64,000 bases of DNA from Plotosus lineatus (GCA_024760905.1 CM045750.1:15233919-15297918), one strand, 5' to 3'. Numbered from the stretch's first letter, positions 44,558-56,247 are shown. The notes: generated by a model not told the origin, from the sequence alone. Numbers and translations are program-made.

Positions 44558-45397
44558 CCGTATTCAACGAAATAAGCACCCTGCCCCAATAACCCCCACC
44601 CCCATGTTTTTATCTTACGTCTAATAACCACCCATGTGTACTGTTAGCAAAATCGTAGCTCCAACTTACCAATTTTATTCGATCAGTCTCTGTAATGGTA
44701 AAATGAGGCGTTCACTGCCTGTAAAAGTGAGTTTACATGGTATTTCAAGACCCCTTGCCACTGGGGAATGTCTATAATGTCCATCAGTAACAACACATGT
44801 GATTGTTCCACCATGCTTTAAAAAACGGGAAAATATTTTGCTGTGTTCTCTTGGTAAATGTCCAACGACCGATGAACCATTAGAAACTGCAATAGCAAAA
44901 CTATGGGATGCTCTGAATGAATGGAGCGACGAGCCAGATATGGACCTATCAGAAAGTGATGACGATTATTTTTCACCCGATTCTCCTGCTCACTAACTTC
45001 ATAAATTTAAGCACGTTCCTGGCCATGTGCTTTTGTTTATGTTCGTGTTGATTTCTTCAATGTGCCAGGTGCTACAGTTGACATTTGTGTTGATTGGCTC
45101 GATTTACTTCCGGGAAAATGTTTAAAGAAACAGCACCGGGAGGGAAAAGTAGGAGGTTTTTTTTTTTTTAATTATTATGCCGTTTTCTGTTTATTTTCAG
45201 CTTTCATGTAAGTAGTTTGGTTGATACCACAAAATAATACAAATACCAGTAAAACTCTTTTATTATTTTGTTATTATTCATGTTTTCCACCTCTATGGTA
45301 ATAAACACTTACCGTTCCACTCCATTGGTAACATTTTAATAAGCTCCCACCCACTCCAATTTTTAAAGTGCCCTGGTGCTTATCACGTCGAATACGG
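44558..45397 (+). mobile_element. Pogo-like non-autonomous element, TA target
   Basis: The terminal inverted repeat 'ccgtattcaacgaaataagc' corresponds to the complement of 'gcttatcacgtcgaatacgg', and TA lies at both outer edges (44556-44557 and 45398-45399). At 840 bp it is internally deleted and keeps only a C-terminal coding scrap. Its right end recurs as a solo piece at 26.8 kb. Confidence 0.86.
44799..44996 (+). pseudogene. C-terminal segment of a pogo-like transposase
   Basis: A 65-codon frame ends with an acidic stretch ('WSDEPDMDLSESDDDYFSPD') before a stop, about 400 bp from the right terminal repeat, where the transposase C-terminus would lie. Acidic C-termini are common in pogo/Tigger transposases. 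No DNA-binding or catalytic domain remains. Family assignment rests on position, terminal repeats and TA target rather than on the short protein. Confidence 0.5.
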
Positions 45398-45524
45398 TAT
45401 GTCATTTCACAGGACAATAAAGTTTGTTTTCTCGTGATCTCAAGTTATTCATCGTAAGATATAAAGTTATTTTCACTATGTGGTAGGACTTAATTAAAAG
45501 AAATGTGGCAGGGTGTGCAATACA

Positions 45525-45690
45525 TAGGGCAGTGGTAGATCAGTGCTAAAGACTCTCCAATATTGATCTGAAAGTTAGGTGATCAATTTCCAGTAACACT
45601 GTGCTGTAAATGTTGAGCCTTTTGGCGAGGCCCTAAACCCCTGATTGCTCAGTTGTACTTTTCTGGTATGATGCTGGGCTTTTTCAAATC
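45525..45690 (+). repeat. Degenerate tRNA-type SINE
   Basis: 'gggcagtggtagatcagtgc', 'aggtgatcaatttccagta', 'ggccctaaacccctgattgc' and 'tcagttgtactttt' resemble the family at 12.65 kb, strongly diverged. Confidence 0.45.
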
Positions 45691-46398
45691 TTTAGTAAGC
45701 TTTGTGATCTCAAGATCTCATATAAATTGTATCATTACCACAGGAAAACAAAGTTTTAATATCTCGAGATCTTGAGAAAAGGATCCCAACGTAAATAATT
45801 CAAGATCAAGGGAAAGCAAGTGAAATCACCTTGTTATCTTGAGAAATGTATGAATTCACGTCTACTGAAGGTTTCTCTATACAGTTACATTTTTAAATAA
45901 TTTAAATAATTTTTTTGACATTCTTGGTCTGCTTTCTGTGGAAAATGACATTTTTGGCATATCTTATAAAAGAGACTGGCAGTATAAAGCAGAAAAAGAT
46001 GAGAAATTATATGCATGCTGTAACTGTTTAAAATTGACTTGTGCAGCTGCACAGTATATCAGCTCTTATACCTTTATATTTAAAATGTTTAATTTTTCTT
46101 AGGAGAGCTTCATAGTCATAATAGCTGTAGTATGTCATAAGCAGCAGTGCATAAAGGCAAAATATTGAAAATATGTGTACAGACACTCCCTGACTTACGT
46201 GCATCCATTTTACGTTTTTTTTTTTTCGATTTTACGGTTTTTTTTTGTTTGTTTTTTTTTTTTAAGTCAAATTTTGAGTTTAGATGTACCTACGTAGTAT
46301 GCTGATGTAATGATGCAATGACGTAATGACGTCGTGTCCATTGTTTACAAATGACAGACTAAACATGCCCCTCCTTCTTCCCAGCTCAGTTATATATA

Positions 46399-47380
46399 CA
46401 GTAGGCCCTTGACATTCGCGGGGTTTCGGTTCTGGGCCCTCCTGCGAATCGAGATAATCCATGCGTTCTGTACCCGGAAGTAAAACCCCATGTATGCCGT
46501 CACATGCGTGAATGAGCAGCTGTAAGTAAAATACTATGTATCTATTACATGCGCTAAAATATGCTTCTTAAACACATTCTATAGACAGTCTTACTCATTA
46601 ATACAGTATTAATGTAGTAAAATGTAGTAATGATTAAGAAAAACTTTTCAATTTTTACTGTTATATTTATTGTTGCTAAAATATAAACATTATACAGCAC
46701 ACGCATAAAATACCTTTCAGTGCATTCTCTTTATAAGCATACAGCACTGTAGTTTTCAAAAAATGCCCACTACAGGAACACACTGTATTGCATTAGGCAT
46801 GACACGACTGAATTCAGTTATTAACTGCATTAAGTCTGAGCAGCTCAGCCCCCCACCCAGCCGGAATGGAGTACAAAACAAACTTTTAGAGTGATAGAGT
46901 TAGAGGCGTTACAAACCAAAGAAGCGGTGATGTTGATGTGAGTTAATCGTCTGGCACAGAGGTGAGCCTGCTTTTGTTTATTGGGAGTAAATGAGAATAG
47001 TGAATCCAGGTGTGTGATCCGAGTGGCTCAGCTACGCCCCTCAGGAAGTAAACAGTTAGTGAGAGGCACAGCATATATATATATATATTGGCAGTGGATA
47101 GGGCGCAGGATCGCTGATCCTAAGGTTGGGGGTTCGAGTCTCCACAGGGTTGTCACTGTCCCCCCAGTGTAGCTAACTGGATTATAAAAGGTAGGCCATG
47201 TCTCTCGCTGTCTATGGTGAGAGACATGTAAAAGAACCATTGCAGACTTTCGTAAAGAGTAGGCTGCAAAGTCGTCAGCGTGTTTCTGTCCCTTGCTAAA
47301 GGGTTGTGACAGGAAGGGCATCCGATGTAAAATCCCATGCCAAATCAAATGTGTGAATCAGATGATATATATATCTATAT
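46399..47380. mobile_element. Composite insertion: another pogo-like end plus SINE
   Basis: The leader 'cttcccagctcagttatata' is repeated as 'tttcagttatatagcgtg' on the far side, marking a target duplication. The insert begins 'cagtaggcccttgacattcg' and 'cggggtttcggttctggg', typical of another pogo/Tigger-like terminus, and later contains a type A SINE. The matching right terminus was not identified. Confidence 0.6.
47089..47365 (+). mobile_element. Type A SINE, RTE-like end missing
   Basis: Shortened head ('ggcagtggatagggcgcagg'), shared body and 'caggaagggcatccgatgta' module are present, but the copy stops at 'aaatgtgtgaatcagatga' before the RTE-like 3' end. TA runs lie on both sides. Confidence 0.85.
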
Positions 47381-48103
47381 ATTTCAGTTATATAGCGTGT
47401 TACCCTTGTGTTAAGACGTCATCTCTGTAATCTTTGTGTTTACACTGTTTTGCGGACTTTTGTAACCCTAAGCAAATATGGTTGGTCAGAAGCGTAAGCC
47501 TACTAGCAAGTCTCATACACAGAGATGAATTAACTGTCTGCTCGGATCAGCGCAATCTACCATGCATACTCAGTTAAGCAAAGAGAGTTGTAAAATGAAT
47601 GATAACCCGAATCCAGGAAAGAGAACTCTCCGCTCCGTGATTCACATCAGTGCAAGCTGTGTTCTAAATGAGTTCAACGGCACCCTTGCGCACTTGAAAG
47701 ACCAGAAGTCTATATAACCCACAGCAAGTACATTACTTTTGCAAGTACACTACTTTCAGTATTGAGCGCCTCACATATTGTAAGCGTTGATGGCTGTTTT
47801 ACGCTTCATGTAAAGTGACTCGGTATAAATAAGTGACATATTTGATATTACTTTACAATGTTATGTTTATAATAATTGATTTAGGGGTGTTTTATGAGCT
47901 ACGGTAATGGTATTTATTGATGTATAGTACAGTATGAGCGTCATACGTCACTGTAACAACTTTCGTTCACTTTTAACTTGCATTCGGCCGTCCGGAACCA
48001 ATTAAAAACGTAAGTTGGGGAGCGTCCCTATTACAGTATTAGATGTTGGATCAGAATTTCACAAGAGTGTACCTCTCACCGAAAGAACAGACTTAATTCT
48101 TTG

Positions 48104-48130
48104 GTTTTTTTTTTTTTTTTTTTTTTTTTT
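48104..48130. repeat. Poly-T tract
   Basis: 27 consecutive T. Confidence 0.95.
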
Positions 48131-48444
48131 CAGTCCAAGGACTATGTAGTGACAAGCTCAGACAAGGATGAATACATTCATTTTTCTGGTGCACATAACA
48201 AATCTATAGACTGAATTACAAGCAAAACTGTCTGTATCTTCATTCATGGATGTTTGATTATATCCAACACAAAGAATGGCCTTGTTCATGTCCTTCATTT
48301 AAAATTTCCTCAGTAAAGACTTGTCAGAGACAATAAAACAAAACTGAAAAAATGCTGCTGTAATTCATCAACTGAGTTGCTTTGAGTTTATTTTTTTGAG
48401 AAAATCACAAATTATTTTTGTAATAAACAGATTAGCTTCAATTT

Positions 48445-48792
48445 GCTGCACTGCTTAACCCCATCATAGGGAGTATGGAACCTATATCAGCCAACACCAC
48501 GTGAAGGCAGGGCACACCCAGAACAGCTCAACAGACCATCACAGAGCCAACACATAGACAACCATTCACACTCACATCCACATCTAGGGGCAATTTGGAA
48601 CAGCCAGTAAACCTAATGTACACGTTTTGGGATTTTATGATGAGACCAGCCTACACAGAGGATCTCACACAAACATGGAGAGATCATGTAAAATATATAC
48701 AGAAGCCCCAAGCCCAGGACTCAAACGGTGGATCTTCTTGCTGTGAGGCGGACATGCTAACTACAACGCCGCGGTGCCACTCCAATAGTTTA
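48445..48792 (-). repeat. Type C SINE, full span
   Basis: Reverse copy from tail ('gcttaaccccatcataggga', 'gaacagctcaacagaccatc') through middle ('aatttggaacagccagtaaa') to head ('cttgctgtgaggcggacatg', 'ctaactacaacgccgcgg'). Confidence 0.82.
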
Positions 48793-49544
48793 GCAACAAC
48801 AGAAGAACCATAAAATCACACCGGTACTCATTATTATTTCCATACAAAGTTCAACATTTATCAATAAGGATTTGATCAGATGCTCAAGTCAAGTCACAGC
48901 TCCTGTCCTTTTTAAGTCAGTGTGGAGTTGCACAATAATACATAATAAATCAAAACAGTAAATCTTGCTAATTCACAAAATTGTTATTAAAGAGCCATCT
49001 ATGCACATAGTGCAGATCATTTCAAATATTTGACTTTAACTCAATTTGAATAAAGAATTTGGTTTAACCTGTAATCTAAATTATTTACATTGAGTCATCA
49101 TCAAATATTCACTTTCATTAAGTTAGTTTTATTATTGATTTACATTTAAAAAATAAGTGTGCAGCCACATATTGTAGCATAGCAGAAGCCACACTTGTAG
49201 CATTGCAGAAAATCCTATAGTATGTATATAGTGTGTTATACATCTTGAACATAACAGTAGGTTCTGCAAGGCATTTTCTAAATTGTATATCATAATAATC
49301 CATCATATAACAGTTAATCAGAAAGAACAGGAAAAACAAAGAAAATTATACTCCTTTATTAAGATACCGGTTCAGAAGTTATAATATTTTAAAATATTCA
49401 CGAGGAAACTATTTTATGGTTCATTTTACACTAAAATGGTCAAAATGCCAAAATTACTCATCAGTTAAATAAAACATTTAAAAAGGTATTGCTCTACATT
49501 TTCTTATTCAGTTGTGTATACACTTTGCCTGTAATTATTTTTTA
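48793..49544. other. Unassigned AT-rich DNA
   Basis: No gene or repeat recognised. Confidence 0.5.
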
Positions 49545-49812
49545 AGTTATTATTCATTCATTCAATCAATTTCTGTAAGCACTTAATCCTAATTAGGGAT
49601 TAGGGAACAGGAAGGCTGGTGCCCATCCCAGCCGACTCCAGGCAAGCTCTGGACAGCTCGTCAGGCCATCGCAGGGCGGAAACGCTCTGATTGACGGCTT
49701 TGCAGCTACTCTTGTCAAAAGTCAGCAATGGTTCTTTTACATGAACCTCACATCATAGACAGTGAGAGACAAAGCCGGGCTTTGATAACCCAGTTAGCTG
49801 CACTGGGGGTGA
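49545..49812 (-). repeat. Type B SINE, head missing
   Basis: Tail ('cacttaatcctaattaggga', 'cccagccgactccaggcaag') joined to body ('aaagtcagcaatggttcttt', 'taacccagttagctgcactg'). The tRNA-like head is absent. Confidence 0.83.
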
Positions 49813-50470
49813 AATTATTGTCTACACGTTAAATTAAAAAAATATATTAATAAAAATGTTTTAAAAAGTCATTTAGTCGAAAAGGTTGGTAAATTTACTT
49901 CCAGAAGTAAATCAGCCACAATTTCCTGAATATTGGTATCATTAACATCAGGTCTGAACTGTTATAAGGCTTAAAACATTCACTTTATGAATTAAATTTA
50001 CTCAATTATTAATGTGTTTTTTTTCTTTTGTATATAATAGGCATCTGACATTCAGCATTTCCTAGATGCAGCAAACGCCCAGCGGCAATTTACAAATGTC
50101 ATTAAACTTTTATCATAATGTAATGAAACAGTCTACTTGGCTTAAAGCCATTCCCATCCATGGGAGCATGATGTGGGTTTATAATTAGGGGTACATTTCG
50201 AGTCCATGGGGTGCATTCACATATTTTACCAAATATTATTGGTGATTACTTCAAACAATCATAAATTTTGCATTGAAAGACATTTCCCTTTAATTTCATA
50301 CAAAAAGTCAGCAGCGTCTATAAATTATTTTGAAAAAAATGCAAATTATTTATTGGAATTTGTAGGTTTTGTGCTGTCTGATTTCATAAATGTCAGGTAT
50401 GTTCCTAAAACCTAACAACTGAATAGATGTTTTTTAATATTATTTAAGCATTAATTGCAATAATTAAAAC
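49813..50470. other. Unassigned AT-rich DNA
   Basis: No gene or repeat recognised. Confidence 0.5.
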
Positions 50471-50980
50471 ATGATAAACTGTTTATTTAAAACAGTAATA
50501 TGCATGAAATTATTCACTTTATGTGTATCCAAGAAATCATTGTTAACTGTGCTACCCACTGATAAAACCCCGATAAATCAGCAATGGTTTGCTCCAAAGT
50601 CACATGACTTGGATTACTGGACAGCAGACCCCGGAATGCCAGTGTTACAAACCCAAAACCTTTACCATTCAAGTTCAGGAAACAGGAGGATAAGGGTCAG
50701 AATGAGCCAAAAATTCCATGGCAAACTTGGATATACCATCAGCCAGTGATGTGTTCTGAAATATGATGATGACATTTATCCTGGAATCATACAAGAGGTG
50801 AACGAAAGCCATGTTCATGTAAAATGTGCATCGAATCACAATCAACAGCTATTACTGCCCAGTGTCCTGTGGTACTTGTATGAACTTATATATACTAAGA
50901 ATGACCCCACCCCCAACTCCTTTGGACACACGGTCATGTGGAGAATGACATGTATATGGTTCAAGATCTCAGAGCTCTGA
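50471..50980 (+). pseudogene. Decayed Tudor/agenet-like reading frame, one in-frame stop
   Basis: One reading frame runs for 170 codons from the ATG at 50471 to the stop at 50978-50980, broken only by TGA at 50747-50749. Around the stop it reads 'GYTISQ', stop, 'CVLKYDDDIYPGIIQEVNES', then 'HVHVKC' and 'LWYLYELIYTKNDPTPNSF'. 'WCxVKYDDxxYPGxI' followed by an aromatic-rich Pro segment is a pattern I associate with uncharacterised, repeat-linked fish proteins with a Tudor-like fold. On that model the stop falls where Trp is expected. The upstream 90 codons are unrecognised. Most likely a pseudogene of a mobile-element protein; binding partner and function unknown. Confidence 0.5.
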
Positions 50981-51559
50981 ACTGTCTGAAAGCAGCTGAG
51001 ATAACATTTTTAAAGTAAATCTTACATTTCATAGCGTTTGAATTATTTAAGTGGAAACATGAACTATACAAGTATTTGGATAACTTGTGAATGTAAACAA
51101 TTCACTATTAATGGTCCATGATGATTTTTGTTATACAGTATATTGAAATCATGTACCATTAATACTGACTTAATTGCCTTCGCCAATACTTGCACAGTTC
51201 ATGTTTCTTTACATAAAAAGAACAATGAAACCCCATTAAATGTTAGATTTACTTAATAATGCTATGACAACTGCTTCCACGCAATAGCTTTGTTTAACCT
51301 TTATTTGACTTCTAATATTTTTGTCCAGTTTAATTAATTGCTTTGAGTTGAATGTTAACTCAGTTTTAAGTTTAACTCAGGAAGAGAGAGAGAGAGAGAG
51401 AGAGGAATAATAGAAGGATGGAGAGAAAGAGGGTGAAATGACAGAGCAGAATGCAAATAATAAAGGAAAAAGAGAGGAGAATGACTGATTGAAGGAAGAT
51501 CAACAGAAGGGATTGATGGGAAGGGAAGGGGGCATGTTAAAAAAACTATTCAATTGAAA
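50981..51559. other. Unassigned DNA with (GA)n
   Basis: (GA)n at about 51382-51403 is followed by purine-rich sequence. No gene recognised. Confidence 0.5.
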
Positions 51560-51574
51560 ATTATTCGCTAGTTT

Positions 51575-51835
51575 GTTCATTTCCTGTAACCGCTTAATCC
51601 TGATTAGGGTCGTGAAGCGACCAGGTGTTCAACTCCTCCTGGATGGGACGCTAGTCCATCGCGGGTTACCTTCCCAGCATATTTCTATTGGTACCCATTT
51701 ATACTGTGGGGTGAACAGAGGCACACATATGGTTAAGACGGGGGGGGGGGGGTCTAACTGGGATTCGAACACACAACCTCCCAATCATGAGAGAACCAGC
51801 ACCTTAACCACTATGACACCGGCACCACTGATTTA
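51575..51835 (-). mobile_element. Type D SINE
   Basis: Reverse copy: 'caactcctcctggatgggac', 'gctagtccatcgcgggttac', 'ggtacccatttatactg', B box complement 'gggattcgaacacacaacct', and poly-G at about 51741-51752. The left edge joins an L2-type tail scrap ('aaccgcttaatcctgattag'). Confidence 0.84.
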
Positions 51836-52340
51836 TATTCCTTTTTATTTATTTATTTATTCATTATCACCTAAGCAAAGCACACTAAAATAGATTATAA
51901 TACCGGAGTCAGACTCCCTGTGACATAATGTATTTAGAAACAAATATCTGAGTTTGCTTACCATTTTCTGCTGCCATATTAATTTACTAATAAAATAATT
52001 TATGCAGTGTTTGTCCATAGGGTTATGAGTTCTGCATGCCCATCTGTGGTGGTTTATGTGTTAGATTGATAAATAAGGCCCCACTGTGTTGTGAGTAAAA
52101 AATATGTTGCCATTGTAATTAGTTTTATTTTAGTTTCTATACTGTAAGTTTAATGTCATTTTAAAACATCGACCTCTTTACATACCTTACAGTACTTCAA
52201 GTAAAACACAATTACATATATAATGGGGTAAATTCGTAATCACGTCTGACTTCTTCATCAACTGGAAAACCCCTCTTAATCAGAAAAAAGTTATGTCGTG
52301 TCAGTACTACTTGATGAATGAGAAAAAGTAGAAAAACATA
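51836..52340. other. Unassigned AT-rich DNA
   Basis: No gene or repeat recognised. Confidence 0.5.
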
Positions 52341-53149
52341 CCGACACTCTCCGACTTACGTTTTAGTTCGGTTCCGGACGGCCGAACGTAAGGTGAAAGT
52401 TGTTACTGCATGTTCCAGTGACGTATGACGTTCATACTGTACTATACATCCATAAATATCATTACCGTATCTCATAAAACATCCCTAAATCAATTATTAT
52501 AAACATAACATTGTAAAATAATATCAAATATATTAAATGATATCAACATTAATTTCTAATAAATTAAATTCAAGCAAAATAATTTAAAATAGATAAATTT
52601 TAATCAAATTCACTCATCAAATAGCAAATACAGTAGCAAATATAATCTTTAACATTCTCTGTGATGCGATCTTTCTGCTTGTAAATGGTTCCGATGGTCG
52701 ACGGAGCCATTTGGAAGAAACGTGCAACAGTCACATGTTTTTCACCAGCATCGATTTTCTTGATAATAGCCATCTTCGTTTCTAACGAGATGGCTTGCCG
52801 CTTTTTCTGATTGCCACTATCACTAGTTGGTTTACGCTTCTGACCAATCGTATTTTCTTAGGGTTACAAAAGTCCGCAAAACAGTGTAAACACAAAGATC
52901 ACAGAGACAACGTCATAACACAAGGGTAACACGCGGTGAACTGGGAAGAAGGAGGGGCACGTTCAGTCTGTCGTTTGTAAACAATGGACGCAGAGTCATG
53001 CGTAAGTAGTCTATTACGTCAGTGCACTACATAGGTATGTCTCATACTACAGAAAGCACGCTAAACTCAAAATTTGACATAATTATTATTTTTTAAACGT
53101 AAAATTGAAAAATACGTAAAACGAATTAACTTAAAGTGGGGAGTGTCTG
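52341..53149 (-). mobile_element. Tigger-like element (copy 2), DNA-binding domain only
   Basis: Terminal repeats 'cgacactctccgacttacg' and complement of 'aaagtggggagtgtctg', flanked by TA on both sides. At 809 bp it matches the 61-kb copy in structure, in opposite orientation. On the minus strand a transposase N-terminus is readable ('GQKRKPTSDSGNQKKRQAI', 'SLETKMAIIKKIDAGEKHVT', 'VARFFQMAPSTIGTIYKQKD'), the psq/CENP-B-type helix-turn-helix that binds terminal repeats. The start ATG has become ACG. The catalytic DDE domain is deleted. Confidence 0.9.
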
Positions 53150-53654
53150 TACTGTTATTATTTCCATATCGTACTTTACTGTAGTACAGTTGAGAGGCTC
53201 TTTGTAGTTGTGTTTTTGTAGATGCAGGCAATACTGTTACTCTGAAGAGAGACTCACACAAATCAGCATGCATGTGCGGTTAAAAGATTTTACTTCAATA
53301 ATTTGAAGGAAGCACATCCATCTCACAGCAAGAAGGTCGGGTGTTTCTGTGTGAAGACCTAATTAGGATTAAGCGGTTCAGAAAATGAATGAATGAAATA
53401 TGCGTCACATCTTTGTATAAAGAATGCTGATATGAGATATAAAACACAAGGAATTGTCTGTTGTCAAATGATAAATAATGTACTCCTGTCAGTTCATTTA
53501 TATTTGTAAATTTGACTCTAAAAGAGTCAGTGCCTCACCAACTGTCAACCTCACCGCATGTTACTGGGTGCCTCAGGAAGCATGAGGTGGAATTTCTTCA
53601 TCTTTCCTCGACAAATTGACAGCCAATATGCCAAAGGTCTGCAATAATAACTCC

Positions 53655-53975
53655 AAATAGGCAGCACGGTTGCACAGTGGTTAGCCTGTCCGCCTCACAA
53701 CATGAAGGCCCTGGGCTCATGTGTTTCAGGTTTTCAGGTTCTCCACATGCTTGTGGGGTTTTCCCAGGGAACTCTGGTTTCCTCCTACAGTCCAAAGACA
53801 TACAGATCAGGCTAACTTGTTTTTCCAAATTTCTCCTAGGTGAGGATGTGACCCTGCAAAGGTCAGGCAGGTTCTCAAGGGTGTACTCCCCTTTGCCCAG
53901 TGTTAGCTGAGATAGGTACCAGCTTCCCTGTGTCCCAACAGTAAAAGTAAGCAATTCAGCAAATGAGTAAGTGAT
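53655..53975 (+). repeat. Type C SINE, full span
   Basis: Head ('ggcagcacggttgcacagtg', 'gttagcctgtccgcctcac'), middle ('tggtttcctcctacagtcca', 'agacatacagatcaggc') and tail ('cagtgttagctgagataggt', 'gcaattcagcaaatgagtaa'). Confidence 0.85.
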
Positions 53976-54244
53976 AAATTACAGTCAAGATTTTTAAACT
54001 TTTGAAAAAAATTCCTGAATCCACCAACTTGTTTTTGGTTGTTGTTGTTTTTTTTTTTTGTTTGTTTTTTTTTGGGGGGTTTTTTGTATTAAGCACTATG
54101 TTTGTATTACTTGCCATAATATATTAAATCTTGCATAACCAAGGATCATGCAAACTTTGTAAAGGTTGCCAATCAAATCACTACTTCACCTTTTATCCTC
54201 AGTCATTTACCGTAATACATGAAATAAACTTACCTTGATATTAG

Positions 54245-54487
54245 CTCCCAATCATTCATTCATTTTCCGAACCGCTTAATCCTAATTAGGGTCACAGGTA
54301 GTCTGGTGCGCATCTCAGTCGACTCTGTGTGAGGGCAGAGTACACCCTGGACAGTTCGTCAGGCCATGGCAGGACAGAAACACGCTGACGGCTATGCAGC
54401 CTACTCCTGATGAATATCAGCAATGCTTCTTTTACAGCCTCTCACCACAGACAGTGGGAAACATGGCTAACCTTTGATAGCCCCATT
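54245..54487 (-). repeat. Type B SINE, head missing
   Basis: Tail ('accgcttaatcctaattagg', 'gagggcagagtacaccctgg') joined to body ('cacgctgacggctatgcagc', 'tgcttcttttacagcctctc'), stopping at 'gatagcccca'. Confidence 0.83.
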
Positions 54488-54774
54488 CTTCTTTTTTTTT
54501 TTTAATTGATTTTTCCTGAGTCTTGTGGATATCTGATTGAGAGTCTGAGAGGTGAAGATCAGTTCTAGCTGAGCGAATCCGAAATTGAGAATGAGAGCTA
54601 ATCATCAGTAATACCTAAAATTAAAGCACATACTGGAGTATACAAGTCTGTATTATCATCCTCATCAGCATGCTGTAGAGCTAGTAGCCGTGTTATGCTT
54701 TTACTGATAGGGTTACATTTGAATGCACCTATGAATAAATTAACATTGATTATAATATCGGGAAAGAAGGAAAC

Positions 54775-55022
54775 TAAAATTGGAACCGAAAGGTTGCTGG
54801 TTCAATTCCCAAACCTGCAGGAAATATGTATTGCGGTGAAGGAGTGAGCTGCACCTTCCCCTCCTGTACCTTCATGGCTGAAGTGCCCTAACCCCCAACT
54901 GCTCTCTAGATGCCCTAATGCGTGTGGCAGACCACTGCTCCGAGTATTGTGTGTGTGTGTGGGGGGGGGCTCACTTTGGATGGGTTAAATGCATTAGCAA
55001 TAGTTTCCATTGTGGGATTAAT
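54775..55022 (+). mobile_element. Type E SINE
   Basis: B-box-like 'gttgctggttcaattcccaa', then 'cccctcctgtaccttcatgg', 'aagtgccctaacccccaact', and the 3' end 'ttggatgggttaaatgcatt' with 'ccattgtgggattaatattt'. This end resembles a widespread teleost SINE. Confidence 0.65.
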
Positions 55023-55027
55023 ATTTT

Positions 55028-55320
55028 ATACATTCATCCATTTTCTTAACCGTTTATCCTAATTAGGGTCTCTGGAGTCAACTCTGGGGAGGGAAGAGTA
55101 CACCCAGGACAGCTCCCAGGCCATCGCAAGGCAGTAACATGCTAAGCATCTATTCTTGACGAAATTCAGCAATGACTGTTTTACATTCCTCTCACCGTAG
55201 ACAGAGGCTGGCATTTGATAACCCAGACAGCTGCACTGGGGAGACAGCAGTGACAACCCATTGATAGTGGGGATTTAAACCTCGGGATCCTAAATCCAAC
55301 ACTCGACCACTGGCCCACCA
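55028..55320 (-). mobile_element. Type B SINE
   Basis: Tail ('accgtttatcctaattaggg'), body ('ttcagcaatgactgttttac', 'aacccagacagctgcactgg') and degenerate head ('tttaaacctcgggatccta', 'cgaccactggcccacc'). Confidence 0.82.
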
Positions 55321-55482
55321 TCAGTGAAAATAATAATAATAATAATAAGAAGAAGAATATACACTTATTATGATTGAATTTGAAGTCGTTGAAAGGGAGG
55401 AGGTTAGGTTCACACCTATTATTTTAAGGGCCTGTCTTTCAAATATTTATCTTCTTTAAAAACAAACACAGTATAAAAAGGA

Positions 55483-55735
55483 CCCCCAGTGCAGCTACCT
55501 GGGTTATCAAAGGCCGGCCATGTCTCTCCCTGTCTATGGCGTGAGGTCCATGTAAAAGAACCATTGCTGACTATTGACAAGAGTAGCTGCAAAGCCGTCA
55601 GCGTGTTTCCGCCCTGTGATGACCTGGCGAGCTGTCCAGGGTGTACTCTTCCCTTGCCCAGAGTCGGCTGGGATGGGTGCCAGCCTCCCCGTGACCCTAA
55701 TTAGGATTAAGTGGTTACAGAAAATGAAGTATCAC
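55483..55735 (+). repeat. Type B SINE, head missing
   Basis: Starts 'cccccagtgcagctacctgg', continues through 'aaaagaaccattgctgacta' and 'gccgtcagcgtgtttccgcc' into the L2-type tail 'gaccctaattaggattaagt'. The head-tail switch point is well preserved. Confidence 0.87.
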
Positions 55736-55972
55736 AAAGTTTAAGGTAAAATTCAACATCACATACATAGCCTTTTCCGTCTCATATTTTTGGGTTTGCA
55801 TTTCAAGTTCAGAAAAAGATGTATGCCACAAAGCCTATTTTTCTGTACACCACTATTTTTTTTCCGATAGACTGAAATGCTCCAGGCCGCCTTTCAGCAC
55901 AGACAAACACATACTTACTTTATTGGCAAACAATAATTGTTTAATCCAAACCCTGCACTGAATGACTTCTTG

Positions 55973-56187
55973 TCCTACAATGGTGTCGCCTCTTCCCAAT
56001 CTTGGCTCATCTCTATGCAATGAATACAGAGCAAGGATTTATTTGTAGCATGAAAATACCGAACAGCCCAGTAGCTTAATACGTGGTAAGCCCTGCTGAA
56101 ATTGTGTTTGATATGCAGCTGCTCAAGCACCTCATTAAAGTTTTGAGAAGTGAAGTTTGAACCTGTGTCACGCTGAGTCACTTTGAT
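55973..56187 (-). pseudogene. Gypsy-type integrase fragment
   Basis: In Ty3/Gypsy LTR retrotransposons integrase joins element cDNA to host DNA. The minus-strand frame shows part of the integrase core: 'DTGSNFTSQNFNEVLEQLHI' (DxGxxFxS block with a catalytic Asp), 'KHNFSRAYH' and 'NKSLLCIHCIEMSQDWEEA'. The usual 'HPxSxGxxER' stretch is altered ('HVLSYWAVRYFH'), and the last catalytic Glu in that block is not seen. Only about 70 residues remain, with no LTR, protease, RT or GAG nearby. The reading frame continues into the neighbouring SINE, which is not part of the element. Dead fragment. Confidence 0.8.
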
Positions 56188-56247
56188 TATGATAAATACA
56201 GAGATAAATTGTAAAAGTGCTTTTATTGTTAACTTTGTCATACCGTT

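Larger units (their letters stand above)
46180..48028 (+). mobile_element. Tigger-like element (copy 1) with nested insertions
   Basis: The termini 'cagacactccctgacttacg' and complement of 'cgtaagttggggagcgtccc' lie next to TA. A transposase start 'MVGQKRKPTS' appears at about 47479, but the frame then departs ('KSHTQR', stop). The internal deletion therefore differs from the two 0.8-kb copies. An insertion of about 1 kb (46399-47380) interrupts the leader. Confidence 0.85.
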
